64,000 bases of DNA, from the NCBI RefSeq assembly GCF_011386835.1, contig NC_088809.1, forward strand, positions 1,807,001-1,871,000. The letters are read 5' to 3'. This DNA is from Chrysemys picta bellii (lineage: Eukaryota > Chordata > Testudines > Emydidae). Under the pieces are notes generated by a model. It ran no database searches, was not told the origin of the DNA, and saw nothing but the letters and a program-made list of their open reading frames with translations. Shown one piece after another: positions 1 to 44,312 of this stretch (its first letter is position 1; each line of letters begins with the position of its first letter). Both the position numbers and the translations under genes were made by a program.

Positions 1-236
1 GGGCTGGGGCTGGGCACGGCAGCGCCAGCAGGAAGGGGCCAGGCCGGGGAGGGGAGCTGGGCCGCTGGCTCCTCCTGGAAAGCGCTTGGGCAGAGTCTCT
101 TGGGGACAATATTTACAGTCCCTTCCCGCAGGACGCCGGCGGGGTGTCCGGAGGGGCCCGTCGGCGTGGGGGGCCGAGGACAGTGCTGCTGGGGCGGCCC
201 CTCCTCCCGGCTCGGCTCAGCTCAGCTCAGCTCGGC
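1..236 (-). other. SEZ6: SEZ6 3' UTR (start of)
   Basis: Sequence immediately after the SEZ6 stop codon on the minus strand. No AATAAA or ATTAAA is visible on the minus strand here, so the UTR probably runs beyond the window edge. A short GCTGA-type repeat lies next to the stop codon. Confidence 0.6.
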
Positions 237-31916
<31,680 letters not shown>

Positions 31917-33789
31917 CTGGAAGGAGGAGAGAGGCGGCTGAGAACACGGGCGGCCAAGGGGGAAGGGGCCAAGGAGAGGCGGGGAGCTGGGCTGCCAGAG
32001 GCCTGGGTCTATGAACCTTGGCATCGCACCCCCCACCCCCAAGGGGACCAATCGTGGCAAGTCACGGTGTGGCGGCTGGTGCTCCGGGGGCACCCAAGTG
32101 CTCAGAACACCCCCAGCCAGCCAGCAGGACACCCCCAGGATGGGTGGTGCTCAGACCAGCTGCCAATTCCCTCCACACCTGCTGACAGCCACAAGCCTCT
32201 GCCAAGCTTGTGGCGGGGACAGACGCCATGTGTGCAGGGGGACAGGTCCCCCCCAGCACAGCGCCCTCAGAGCAGTACTCCCCTTCCCAGAGGTGTGGGG
32301 GGGTCTGCAGAGCTGCCCCCAAAAGGCCCTGCACTGCCCTGCTCCTGCTGGCAGTCACGGCTTTTACACCACACGCCCTGGGCCGCTGAACAAACTGAGC
32401 CACTGGCCTCCACACTGTGCCCAGGGCCCCAGGGGAGGGGAACTGAAGCCCTGCTGGGAACACCAAAGGCCCCAGCTTCTCTGAGAGACAGCACGCCCCT
32501 TTCCTGGGCAGCAGGCCCCGAGTAAGGCTCCCAAGCGCTCCCCAGGCCAGTCTCAGCAGCTGGCCGTGTGCCCTGCCCAGCCTGGTCACTGACGGGAAGC
32601 TGCTAGGAGCTGTGCTGAGCTGGGCCCATGCCAGTGCCCCACACATTGCAATGGTGCCAAGGGGGCACAGCCCTTAGCCCTGGCACCGGTATCCTGCAGA
32701 CCCAAACTATCGCACTTGGCCCTGGCACTGAGAGACACAGCAAGCAGCTCCATCGGGCAGCCAGGCTGGGCGCCCTCCATGGGGCTGGGGTCCTGAGCCA
32801 GGGCCTGGAGAATGGAGGGGACAGGACACTAGCAACAGGCAGCTGTGTAACTGCCCTAGAACTGCGCCCACCCCGCTCCTCCTATCCAGACAGGCTCCAG
32901 GCCTTACCGTCCCAAGCCAGGGATGGGATTGGAGCTGACCCCCCCATGACTGAGACAAACCCAGCTGCCAGCCAGCCCCCTCCCCACCCAGGCAAGACAG
33001 GGGCGCTGTGAAGGCCCCCTCCCCATTTCCTGCGAGGAGGGGCGGGCAGCCGGGAGAGGAGCGGGAGCCGCGAGGCGGAACGGTATCTAAGAGGAGGCGC
33101 CAATCGCTTTCAATAAAGCTGATGACTTTATCGGGGGACGTGTGTTTCTGGGTAAACAGAGCCGGGGCTGGAACGTCACTGACTGTGCAATCAGCAGCCG
33201 GTTCGGCAGCCCGGCCACGCAGCTGATGGGCGCTGCCGAGGCTCTGGGGAGATGGCGCTTCCGGACGGTATTGGGGCCCTTATCCTGCACGTGGCTGCTC
33301 CGGAGAGTCATGCCCAGCAATACAACACTTGCTAATGGATGGGAAGCAACAGTTTGTGGGGGCAATGCCCCCTGCCCTCCCCAAACTAAACCCGTGTCTT
33401 CAAATAGCTTATTCCGGCAACTGGGTCTCTTGATGGGCTCATCCGCCCTCCGCCCCCCACCTGCCCAGATCCTGAACTGGGCCCTGATGTCAGGAGATTT
33501 TAACTCTAACCACATCTGGTTCTTTGCTCCTGGGTCAGTGCCTCAGGGCCTGTTCCCAGCAGCTCTCCCCCAGCACGAGGGCTGGGAATGCACTCTTTTC
33601 CGAAATGCCAACCGAGATTTCCCCCCAGTCACCTGACTCCAGGAGCTGGGACATTAGGCAAGCAGCAGACGTGGCAGGAGCTGGCAGAGTGCCGCTCCGG
33701 GCCTCCCGGGCCAGCCGCACGGGGTAGGGTGGGCAGGGCAACCCACACGGCTCCATGGCAGGCGCGCTCCCCTCCTGCCAGCGCCGCAG

Positions 33790-33945
33790 CCTCATTAGTG
33801 GCCCTCCCTGCACATTATCTCCTAAGCTATGCAAATAACCTGTGTGTGAAGCCATTTAAAGTATTTAGACTAAATGAGAAAAGGCTTTCATCAGTCCTAA
33901 TGAGCCATTGAACATGGCTCCCTGGCGAATTCGCTCTCCCTGCCT
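33790..33945. promoter_or_regulatory. AT-rich island with octamer site
   Basis: Perfect ATGCAAAT (33829-33836, POU/octamer) with CTCATTAGTG, TTTAAAGTATTTAG and CCTAATGAGCC. Candidate conserved element. Confidence 0.4.
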
Positions 33946-35014
33946 CTCCTCCCCACCACCGCTTGTGCCCCAAGAGCTGGCGTGTGATCCCATCTCCCGG
34001 GGACGGCTCCCACACATGCCCTGCCCTGCCTTACCCAGCAGGGGTTGGGGGGTAGGGGGACAGAGCTCCCAGAACGCCCCCTCCCCCGTTACAGAAAACA
34101 TCACAGCTCAGCCATGCGGTCACTGGTGACACCAGTGCCGCCCGGAGACTACGCAACAGTAGACTTATTGTAGGGCCTACGTAAACGGTGGCTGAATTGT
34201 TTACTCTTTCCAGACAAGCAGGGAGATTGCTTTGGGGAGTGGAGATTTTCCCAATGGGAAGGGCATTCCTCATGTGCTAAGGGGGGTCACAGCCACATTA
34301 TACTGTCTGCCTGGGGTGAGATGGGCCCTCGCCAGGCCTCAGGCCTTGTCTTCAGCTAACTCTCCCCTGCCCCTTGGTCACACCTGGGTTGGGTTGTTCG
34401 GAGCTGGTGGGGAGTGAGCTGCCCTGATCAGGGCGGGAATGGGGACAAAGCGGGGCGCGTGTGGCTCTCAGGTCCCCAGTGTGGGGCAGTGACTGACCGC
34501 CGGTGAGGGTGGTAACACCTGTCGGGAACATTGAACTCCAACTGCAGGAGGAGAAGAGCTCTGCTAACGGAGCTAAGGCTGGCGCTGGGAGCTCCTGGCT
34601 CAGAGAAGGCAGGACGGCCATGTCGCGGGGAGCTCCCGCCCCCTTCGCCCCCCGGCCAGAGTGAGCAGGCAGCCCCCCTCGCTGCCCAGCGCAGCTCCCT
34701 CAGGCCTGGCAGCACCGGGGACGTGGCAGATGCACGTCAGGGTGGGCGTGGCAGGGGCCATTGTGCCACCTGCCAAAGGGGAGCAGGAGACTCCCGCTAA
34801 CGTGCTGCAGCAGAGTTCAGCTCCCAGGGAGGGCGGGACAGAGAGAGCCAAGGACGCGCCCAGCAAGGGCCAGCCATGTCCCAAGGGCCCAGCCCGCGGA
34901 GCACGGCGCGTGTCTGCAGGAGGCAGCGGCACAAGGTGGCCAGGCGGCGCGTGCTCCGAGACAGGCTGCGTTAGCGCACAGGGCACGTCCTGGCGGAGCG
35001 CTTACACCGCGCGC

Positions 35015-35170
35015 CAGCACTGATGACATGATACTGCCAATTAGCAGGTAATTATACTGAATGCTACCAAGGGCAGGGCCCTTCAAGGATTAATCGCCAC
35101 GTGACTGCCACTTTGAAGGGACTATTAAGAGGCTTTAGCTTCAAAGATTGGGGAAAAAGTTATTGCTCCA
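35015..35170. promoter_or_regulatory. AT-rich island with homeodomain, OTX-like and E-box motifs
   Basis: CCAATTAGC (35037), TAATTA (35049-35054), GGATTAATC (35087-35095), CACGTG (35098-35103) and CTTCAAAG. Candidate conserved element. Confidence 0.4.
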
Positions 35171-35929
35171 GTTCCTGAGTCCTGCTGAATGGGGTGCTCA
35201 GAGAGTGGGTGGGGGCTGTCAGCAAAAGGCCCCCTCCCAAGCTTTGCCAGTGCCCCTTACTCCCGACCCACAGCCCTATCCCCACTATCACAGCCCCAGG
35301 CTCCCCCCTCAATGCAGTCCTTCAGCACCTCATGCTATGTTAGTCCCACTCACCCTCACCCCAGCGAATGCCCCTCGACCCACAGCACCCAGGGCGTGGA
35401 GGAGATGCTGGCTGTGGAGAACGTCTCTCCAGGCCATGACAAGTCGAGTTCCCCCCCACCCCCATTTTCACTTGTTACTCCAGGCACTTCTGGGGTCACA
35501 GGACTCGCCAGACCCGCCTAGCCCTGGCCCTGACACCGCCAGTTCTGTCAGAGGAGACATAAGGAGCAGCCGGCGAATGGCTGTTTCCTGCCCTGGTACA
35601 GCCGGATTTACGTCCCTTCCTACTTTATAATTAACCCACTTCATGGCACCAGGCATTCTCCTTACCATGGCAAGGCCCCCTATGAACCCAGGTGTCCGGA
35701 GGCCAACAGCTGGTGTGCTGGCCCCCAGCACCAGCGCATGTAGAGCAGGGTTGGGTGGCAGTTGGAGGGAGCCCCTGCTCTGCAGCCTCCAAGACCAGGG
35801 GCCGGGATGCGCCCCTGGGGCCGGCGGGCGGCCTTTCAGGGGCGTCCCCAAAGCGCCGGAGGAGCCTCGCTGCACGGTAGTGGCCAGGAGAGGCCCTGCC
35901 CCCCGCCTCCCTCGCTGAGCAGGGAGAAA

Positions 35930-36120
35930 TATGCCTTGTTGCAGAAGTTCTAAGAGGTTAACTTGCACCCAGCACGACTGGAATTATTTTTTAATAGGAT
36001 CCATTTATTATACCATAAAAGTTAATGAGTTTATACTGAAGGGCGCCAGAATCCCTTTTAGGTTTTAATAGGGGATTAGCACTCCAGCCCAAGCCCTACA
36101 CCGGCTCATTAACTGCTGCC
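35930..36120. promoter_or_regulatory. AT-rich island near 36 kb
   Basis: GGAATTATTTTTTAATAGG, CCATTTATTATACC, GTTAATGAG and GGGGATTAGC in a GC-rich background. Confidence 0.35.
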
Positions 36121-36689
36121 TGCAATGGCTCCCCACTCCAGGGGGTGGGATCTCTGGGGAAGCGATTCCCCCAGCCCCCTGGCCTGGCGTACTCATGGAC
36201 ACAGCCAGTCAACGCAGATTCCCCTTTGTCACCAGGCCTCGAGTGGCCCCACAGGACTCAGCCACCTGCAAAAGCTTCTGGGAATTTGCCTGTCCCAGGC
36301 CGGGCATCCAGCAGTGACCCCAGGGTCACCGAGAGCCGTGTGGCCACAGCCCTGCACGGAGCCTGACCAAACCCGGGGCAGATGGGCAGAAAACAAGGCC
36401 GTGTCCTGTGGGGTCTCGGAGCCAGCCAGTCCAGGAGCAACCAGGGAGTGGCTGTGCGGAGACCAGTGCCAACAGAGTGGTGCCAAGTGCACGGCCCCAT
36501 CTCCCCTGGGCAGGGGACACACTGGCAGAGCGGGCAGCAGGGTGCACTGGTGCTATCGGGCGGTGCCAGCCCTAGGGAGGGAGAAGGCTCCGGTGCTGGC
36601 ACTCCGCCCCGCCCTGCCGGATGCTGCCCCCAGCCCCGGAACCAGCCGGCTGCTGGGCTCAGCTCTCCCCGAGTGGGTTATTTTCTCCT

Positions 36690-36840
36690 CAGCGCTCTAA
36701 ACGGCGGTGATAACTCTGCTCCTGCTGCTCGCTGGATGGCTCTGATAATGAGATGTAACTTCTCAATGGGTGTTTTGTGCTCCAGCAAAACGTGTAAATA
36801 AATTGAAATGCTAATAATACCCCATCAGGAGAGATTCACT
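36690..36840. promoter_or_regulatory. AT-rich island near 36.8 kb
   Basis: GGTGATAAC, TGATAATGAGATG, TAAATAAATTGAAATGC and TAATAATACC. Candidate conserved element. Confidence 0.35.
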
Positions 36841-37659
36841 CCGCGACCCCAGCAACCTCATCAGCGCCGGCTCCTCTGTACCAGAGGCTGCCGGCAGACG
36901 CAGGGCCAGCCAGGCGGCCCATTATGTAACGCTGGGCTGGGGGAGCCCCTGCGGGGGTGGGACGGAGGCAGCCGGATATTTTGGTGAATACCGAACAAGG
37001 CTCTGCAGGAAGAGCCATCGCTCAGTAGTGCCCCCGCTCCCCACGGCGGGCGCTGGCCAGAGGCGCTGCTGGGCAGTCCTGGAGCGAGTACCAAACGTTT
37101 CCCACCATGCCCTGAGCAATACGCTGGGCTGCAGGCAAGGCAGGACCAGAGAGTGGGGATGCAACGGGCTGTACCAGGTACCCTGCGGGTGCTGTCAATG
37201 CAGAAGGCCCCTGGGCACCGCCTGCCCTGCCCCCACCCTCATGCCTGGCACAGGCTGGGTCCCAGCCCCGTCCCACACCCCTTATGCCACAGCTGGGCAC
37301 ATGCTAGCACCCCACTGGAAGGGTGAAGCCAGCGCTGGGTCACCGCACATGAGGTGGCCAGAGCCACCATCCGGGGGGCTGGGCTAAAGGCACCCTCTTT
37401 GCCCAGTGGCGTGTTTATCCCCCGGAGCCCTCCGCACTCATCTTCCCCCCTGCCACTGAGAACAGCCATGAGCCGCACGAGACGCCTGGTGCCCGGGTCC
37501 GCCAGGCGGGTGGAGAGTGCTGAGCCAGGGCGGGGCTGACTGAGCCCTAGGTACAGAGTCGGGACTGCCTGGGCTACCGGCCCCCTGCCAGCGGCTCCAG
37601 GGACAGCGCTGGGCAGCAGCACAGAATAAACCTCACGCACAAAGCTGTGGGATCCCCCG

Positions 37660-37790
37660 GTGATGAAACAGGCACAGAGATGGATTCATGTGCTTGACAT
37701 CACCCAGCGAGGAGGTGGTATGGAACCCAGGAGTCCTGCTCCTCCCCCCGCTCCAACTCACCAGCCCCCATTCCCCGCCCAGAACAAGGG
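37660..37790 (-). repeat. MIR-like fragment
   Basis: GAAACAGGCACAGAGATGGA, CACCCAGCGAGGAGGTGG and GAACCCAGGAGTCCTG follow the order of reverse-oriented MIR. Confidence 0.5.
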
Positions 37791-37828
37791 ATAGAACGTG
37801 AGTCAGGCTCTGAGCTCCACACTCCCCC

Positions 37829-37960
37829 CAGATGCATCTGAAGAAGTGAGGGTTTTTACCCACGAAAGCTTATGCCCAAATAAACCTATTAGTCTTTAAG
37901 GTGCCACCGGACTCCTCGTTGTTTTTGTGGATACAGACTAACACGGCTACCCCCTGATAC
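37829..37960 (+). repeat. Turtle-type interspersed repeat
   Basis: GATGCATCTGAAGAAGTGAG, CCCACGAAAGCTTATGCC, AAGGTGCCACCGGACTCC and ACTAACACGGCTACCCC. I recall this combination as highly repeated in turtle genomes; the class was not determined here. It directly follows a MIR-like fragment. Confidence 0.75.
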
Positions 37961-38318
37961 ATACTCCCCCTATTCGGCTCTGCACCCCTGGCTGGGGACC
38001 AAGCGACTGGAAGGGGAGACCACGCCAGCAGCGGGGTGAGCGGTGGGGTGGGTTGCCTCAGGAAAACGGCTCAGATGTGGAGCTGCTGGAGGCAGGGATC
38101 CGGCAGCGTGGCTGCTTGTTAGCGGAAGGCCCTTTAGACTGCGGGATTAGGCACTGAGCTGGTAACAAACACTGGCAGATCAGCCCTGCGCTGCGGCTAA
38201 TCGCACATAAGTCAGCACTGGCTTCTGCTGAAGGAGGCTCGTCTGCTCGGCAAAGCCAGGAGAGAGAGAGAGATCGGCTCTGCCAGGCTGTGGTGCCCAC
38301 AGTGCCCTGGGGCGGGGG

Positions 38319-38326
38319 CTCCCAGC
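38319..38326. repeat. Target-site duplication CTCCCAGC, left copy
   Basis: 8-bp direct repeat; the right copy is at 38553-38560. Confidence 0.85.
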
Positions 38327-38552
38327 CAGGGCCGGCTCCAGCTTTTTTGCCGCCCCAAGCAGCGAAAAAATCAAAGAGAACAAAGAAAAACCCGAAGTGC
38401 TGCTGAAGAGGAGGAGAGGGAGTGAAGGACCCGCCGCCGAATTGCCGCCGCAGACCCGGACGTGCCGTCCCAATACCGGACGGACGTGCCGCCCCTTTCT
38501 ATTGGCTGCCCCGGGCACCTGCTTCCTTCGCTGGTGCCTGGAGCTGGCCCTG
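38327..38552. mobile_element. hAT-type MITE (226 bp)
   Basis: Terminal inverted repeats CAGGGCCGGCTCCAG and CTGGAGCTGGCCCTG (one mismatch), ends CAG...CTG and a perfect 8-bp target duplication, the hAT signature. The interior is CpG-rich and non-coding (GCCGCCCCAAGCA, CGGACGTGCCG). Confidence 0.88.
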
Positions 38553-39984
38553 CTCCCAGCACACCTGCCATGGGCGCTGGGTGCGCCGCCGCCCTGTGCC
38601 AAGCAGGGCGCTCTGGGGCCAAGGGGCAGGCGCTGCCAGGAGGGCTCTGCAGGAGCGAGGGGGTCAGGAGCCAGGTTCCCGAGAACGATGGGCCCAGCTC
38701 TGTGCCAGGCTCCGCTACTGAAGCTTTGCCGGGCACATCGGAAACACTCCCTCCATGCTCCTATTACTAGCGCAGGAATAATCCGCTGGGGGCCGGGGCC
38801 ACGCCTGGTAACCGGGCTGGGGATGTGGGGGCACAGCACCTTCGCAGCACAAGGGAGGGTCTCAAGGCTGCGGAGGCTCCCGAAGCGGCGCCCCCCAGCG
38901 GAGAGCGGGAGGGGCTCAGAGCCCCGGGGTGACAGCAGCCCCAGGACGGCTGCCTGCGCCTGGCTCCGGAAGAGGAGGAATATTTGCCTCCTGTGCACCC
39001 AGCAGCTGCTCAGCCTGCAATGCAGCGCTCAGTTTGGATGCTCCCCAGGCTGTGGCATGGCCACCGGCAGCCCTCTTCACTCCCCAGGCTGGGCACAGCC
39101 AGCAGTCACCTCCTGCTTTGCCCCTGCAGGCGCCAGGGCGTGCAGACCTGGTGCTGCGGCAGCTTCGCAGCGCCAGCACCCCCCAGCGCGGACGCCATGC
39201 TCTTGCCACAGAGCCTGGCAGAGGAGAACTCTCCCGCTCCCCGAGCTCGCTGGAGACGGGGCAGTCGCTGGCTGGAGCCTGGGGCAGCAGCTGCACAGAG
39301 AGGGTGGGAACGAACTGCCTTCTGGAGTCCTGCTGAATCCGGTGGGGAGTTCTCGGGGCCCCGGGCCAGCCCCCCAGACCTAGGAGGGGCTGGGAGCAGG
39401 AGCCCTGAGCGCACAGGCCCCGAGGGGCATGGGGAGACAGCAGGTACTGAGTGATGGGGTCACATTCCCCATGGGACAATGGCTGCACCGCCCAGGACCC
39501 CAGGCAGCAGCGGCAAGGTGAGTGCCACATGGTACGCCAGCCACGAGCCAAGACACCCCCCCCCCCAGCCCAATGGACGCTGGCCCTATGGGGGGCCTGG
39601 CACCCGTCACTGTGCTAACGCCCCCAAGCAGCCAGGTGGGTTTCAGATCAAAGGGATAAAGATGACGCTTTCTCCAGCTGCCATCCAGGGCAATTGATGT
39701 CCTGTGCAGGGCGGTGCCAGCCGAGTGCCAGGCCGAGGTGTTGCAGGGGCCAGTGCAACTGCCGCTAAGAGAGGAAATTCCCCCCAGGCCCACAAAGCCT
39801 CTCCCCACCCAGGCACGTCCCCGCTGCTGGCAATGGGCGTTTATACAGACACCACCCAGAGCCCGTTGTCTTCCCCTTCCTCTAGTGACAGCTGCACGGC
39901 CGGTTCCCCCCACCGCTGATCCCACAGGCCCCACTGTTGCCACCCACACCCTGAGCACAGCGCGGCGACGGGACCTGCCTTAGG

Positions 39985-40050
39985 CCAGAGAGAGAACCCA
40001 GGAGTCCTGACTCCCCGTCCATTTCGCTAACCACTAGCTGGCCCTGCCCA
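39985..40050 (-). repeat. MIR-like fragment
   Basis: GAACCCAGGAGTCCTGACTC then GCTAACCACTAGCTGGCCC, reverse-oriented MIR-like core. Confidence 0.45.
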
Positions 40051-40494
40051 CCCCTGCTTGTGCTGTCATGGAACAGGCACTAATGAGGCCTCAGCCCATC
40101 AGCAGAGCCCTCCGGTGCGCGTGTGCAGGCTACTCCAGTGCAGATTGGCACAGAGATCCTGACAGCTCCCCCTCCCTGGGACCTGGGCTGGCAGGGCCTG
40201 GCTGGGCTCTCCTGGGCTGGCCCTGGATTGCAAGGGGCACCCTGGAGCTGAGCCCGCAGGGGAGCTGTGCGGAGGGGCAGGCTCACGGGGAGGGCACTGC
40301 AGGCTGGCTCCCAGCAGCCTGTCCGGTGCTTGGCACACACCACATGTTGCCAGCTGGAGCAGCTGGTCTGGGGGCCTAAACTTCCTGAGCGCCAGTCTAT
40401 TAACAACGAACGCACGTTGGGGCTGCTGGAGAATAAGCCTCTCTGTGCTGTGTGCGGCAGGTGAAGGGGGGGGCGGGCAAGCGGGGGGTTCCCA

Positions 40495-40595
40495 GCAGAA
40501 ATCAATAGTGTCTAGTGTAAAAAATAAACAAACAGCAGCTGGGAACGTGCTCAATCGATATCGCGCAGTGCACGAAGCAATAACCTAGTGCCTGG
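40495..40595. promoter_or_regulatory. AT-rich island with FOX- and ONECUT-like motifs
   Basis: AAAATAAACAAACAG (FOX-like) and CTCAATCGATATCG (ONECUT-like). Candidate only. Confidence 0.3.
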
Positions 40596-43500
40596 CAAAG
40601 CGAGCGAGACGGGGCAGCGTGCATGCCGGCCGGGGGCCCAGCCACTGCCGCTCTGCACTGCTGGGGCCTGCTGGAACAGGCAGGCTTTGGGGGGGGAGGG
40701 GGGAGGGATGGTTTGACCGTCAGCATCTCTGTGGCACAAGCTCCCCCTGCACATTGCTCCCTGCCCTACGCTGCCGTCCAAGAACAGCTGTGCCCCAGAG
40801 GTGGCTGCATTGCAGCAATCCTGGGGCCTCTCCCACGTGCTCTGGAAGGCCGGCCAGGCGGCAGGGGAGGAGGGACGCGCTATCACTCAGTGCTGGCTGA
40901 GCTCTCTGCGCCACCCGCGACCCCAGCCAGCAGAGGGGACCTTTGGTTTTCTTTGTAATTGTCTAAAGCCCTGGCTGGCAGGAGCCTTGCCCAGTCCTCA
41001 CTCATTAACCTCCCCGCGAACAGACCCTGTCTGTGCAGGAGCCGGGTGCCGGCTGCCATGAAAATGAGGCAATTAGAGCGAGCAAGCGGCCCTGGGCAGA
41101 GGGCAGGCGCAGAGAGTGGGCTGGCTGGTCGGCTGACAAAGCAGCTCCCTGCAGCATGGCCAGGACCATGCCAGCCACCGCTCTGCAGATCAGAGCCCCC
41201 CGCTCCTGTCAATCAGCCTCAGGCCCATGGCAACAGCCCCCAGGACCAGCATGCACCTGCAAGATGCACCAGACCCCTGCAGAGCCCGTGGAGGACCCAT
41301 GCCGGGCACCTTCCTGGGGCACCCCCACCCCAACCTCCACACAGCTGTCCCTTCCTGCATGGAACCCTGTGATCATGGGGGAGGCCGCTCCTTGGTCTAT
41401 CCCCGCCTCCGATGTCTGCAATGACCTTTCACGGCATTGGCTGCCAAGCTCGGAGCAAGGAGGCCAGAGACGCAGGCAGGCGGCCCATGGAGGCACGGAG
41501 GGCTTGCTTGGAGGGGAGCAGTCTGCCTGGGTTGTTTGCTTTGTGGGGCCTGGTGAGATACTGCCCCGCCCACAGCTCCTCCCCACAACCTGCAGCCTGA
41601 CTTTGGGAAGGGTGGGAATTTCTGAGGCTTGAGAAGTTCTCGGGAACAGGGTGAAGCGGGGGATGGAGAGTCTCCCCCCACCCCTCCACTCCCGCTGCCA
41701 GCCCGCCACCAAGGTCCCTCCTGCATGCGCCGCGGCCCCTGGGGCCGGGAAGGCTGACAGCAGAGAGACATGATGGGAATGCGAGAGCGAATCGTGCTCT
41801 GGGTCAGCTCTTGTTCTCCATCAGCGCGGAGCTGCAGGGCAACTCACATTGTGCAGCCAGAACCGGCGTGGAGCTGAGAGCCAGGGCAGGACGCTGGCCG
41901 CCCCGGCTGGGAAGCCTCTGTCCCTGCTGCCCGCTCTGGGGCACCCCTAGTGTCTGGAGCAAGGTAACCCCTCCAGGCAGCACCATGGGTCTGGCCCATC
42001 AGGGTCCTGCCACACCTGCTGGAGTGAACCGTGTTGCCAAGCCATTCGCCAGCTGCTCCTTATGTCTCCTCTGACAGAACTGGCATGCAGAAGAAGCTGC
42101 CTCTTCGCAGAGCGCTAGCCTGGCCACTGCACCCCCAGGCCCGGCAGCATGCGGGGATGTGGTTTGGCTGCAGCCTGGGCCCTGTACTAGTTTCTGTGCT
42201 TCAGGCCGCTCCTGTGAGCGGGAGAGTCGCTCTCCGTGTCCCCCCACCGCCTGCTCCAAATGACACCTTCCACCACATCCTGACCTTCAGGGGCCACCTA
42301 TGTTCTCTCCGCCCTGGCCCTGGCGAGACAGCCCCACTCCCCTCCCTTGGGTTGGTGATCCAGGGAGCCAGTTCACATCAGCTACACCCAGCTGGTGCTG
42401 GCCCTGCGCAAGGAGAGGCAGAGAGGGCAGGGCAGGGCAGCGTGACGCCCCAGGCCAGAGCACGGGGACCCTACTTTATGCACTCCAGGAGCAGCAAGGT
42501 GCAGAGTGCGCGGGGAGGGCAAGGTGGAAACCAATCTGGCTACTGGGCGAGGGGCTGGCTGGGCAAACACAGATCTGAGCCCCTCCCTACACACGCACCA
42601 CGGTGCCTCCTGCTCTGGGGTTGCCGGGTCGATCCCCAGAGCCAGCACTGGTGGTTGGCTGACATCTCTGCAGATGGTAGCAAAAGAGATGGGAGGAGGG
42701 CCTCCAGCGTGGAGTGAGGGGGCACCAACGAACCCTGCTGTCCAAAGTGCTCCCCAGGTTGTCCTGTGTTGGACTCCGTCCCACTATGGAGGTGACATCG
42801 CTTCCCACCAACCCTGGCTGCTCCCAACGCCCTAGGCCGGTGCCGCTCGCTGCAAGGTCCATGGCGTGCTTTAGAGACACACCATAAAGAAAAAGACCCA
42901 AACAAATCCCTAATTAAAATTTATGCAAAATTGCGCCCGGCGCTGGTTGCTGTAGGGCAGCGGGACTGGCATCAAAGGGTCCAACAGCCGGGCAGGCACA
43001 GGTGACCCAGCCCAGCCGGGCGATGGAGGAGCGTTCGGCGCGCAAAGCTGGGCCGGGCGCTAACGAGAATGGACAGGAGCCCTCCAGCGACGGGTGCTAA
43101 CGAGAGACGTGACAGGACAGGAACGATGAAGCTTTAATTCTTGCTGGTCTTACTCAAGCAGAAAGCCCGCGGTACCTGGCGTGAGGGCTGGTGCCAGGGC
43201 TGGTGCCAGGCAGTCACCCCCACCCCTCTGGGCTGTCCCCGCCCGGGCCAGCCCCCTCCCTGCCTCGCCGGGCCATGCTGGGGGCTGCTCCCTCCCTGCA
43301 GGGCTGGCTCACACAAAGCCAGGCAGCGCCTTGGGCTCTGGGGGCTCCTGGGGCTGGAGGGAGCTGGCTCCCCAGCCCTGCTTGGTCCTGTTTGGGCCTA
43401 GATCCCGTCTTGCGCAGCGGATTCTGCCCCCACATTCCCTGCTTCCCTCCCCCCCATGCCTGTGCCCTCGGGAACAGTGCCCATGGACCCAGACACAGAC

Positions 43501-43789
43501 CCTGCTGCCGCCGGGGCTTCCCGCCAGCTGCTCTGGGTGCGAGGCAGCTCTCCTGGGTCAGATGCCTGGAGCCGCCCACCCCCCCGCTCTCAGCCCCTCG
43601 CCAGAGCTCCTCTCTGCAGCACTGCACTGGTCCCCACTGGGAGCCTGGCACTGCGCTCCCGCACGCATGCAGGGAGCGATCCACGCGCCGCCCCCGGCTC
43701 CCGCCGAGCCCTGTGGTGGTACCCGGGGGCTGGCCCGGCATCGCCTCCAGTGCTGGAGCTCCGGGAGGCCGCGCCGGTTTAATATTCCT

Positions 43790-43995
43790 GCCGGCGCACG
43801 CAAGGAAGCGTTTGACCTTGTGTGTCTTGCGATTCTCCTTGAATTGAACAGTCATTTACCCACTGACACGTGTCACATGTCGTCTCAATAGGCTCCCTCG
43901 AGCATCAAGGAGAAATACAGCGATGACAAATGACGGCTGACATATCAACTGCAATGTTTGGAAATTACAGCCATGTAGCGGTAATGGAGCTATCC
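43790..43995. promoter_or_regulatory. Candidate conserved element with 12-bp palindrome
   Basis: TGACACGTGTCA (43864-43875) is a perfect palindrome joining two TGACA half-sites (MEIS/PKNOX/TGIF type) over a CACGTG core. Nearby are GTCATTTACCC, GACAAATGACGGCTGACA and GCGGTAATGG. Confidence 0.4.
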
Positions 43996-44225
43996 TGTCA
44001 GAGCTGTGCTACAGCCGGCCGCGCCCGCGCCGGGGCCACACCAGGACGGGGCGCAGCTGGAGCACCTGCGGATCCCCTCCCAGACACCAGCTGGGGAGGG
44101 GCTGCCGGCTCCCAGCGGGGGAGGGGAGGGGAGGGGACTTTCTGGGTCACTCGAGAAATAAAAAACGGGAGGAGCCGAGTGAGTCCCAGCAGACGGTGGC
44201 CAGGCGGTGCACTGGCCGAGGCTGT

Positions 44226-44312
44226 GGGGGGGGGGGGGGGGGAAGGGGCAGGCTGCCGGGAATGGCCACTGTGAGAGGGGAGCATCGGAGCCTGGGGGGG
44301 GGGGGGGGGGGG
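44226..44312 (+). repeat. Paired poly-G tracts
   Basis: G17 at 44226-44242 and G19 at 44294-44312, separated by 51 bp. G-quadruplex-prone and also prone to sequencing or length error. Confidence 0.85.

Noticed and set aside
31917..31947. In-frame ATG at 31947 that would extend exon 2 upstream with MFSAASLLLP
   Set aside because: It lies in the polypyrimidine tract of a good TCCTTCCAG acceptor, and the short hydrophobic run is not a proper signal peptide. Reading through the acceptor is the simpler explanation.
38380..38520. CpG island promoter near 38.4 kb
   Set aside because: The CpG-rich stretch is the interior of the hAT-type MITE.
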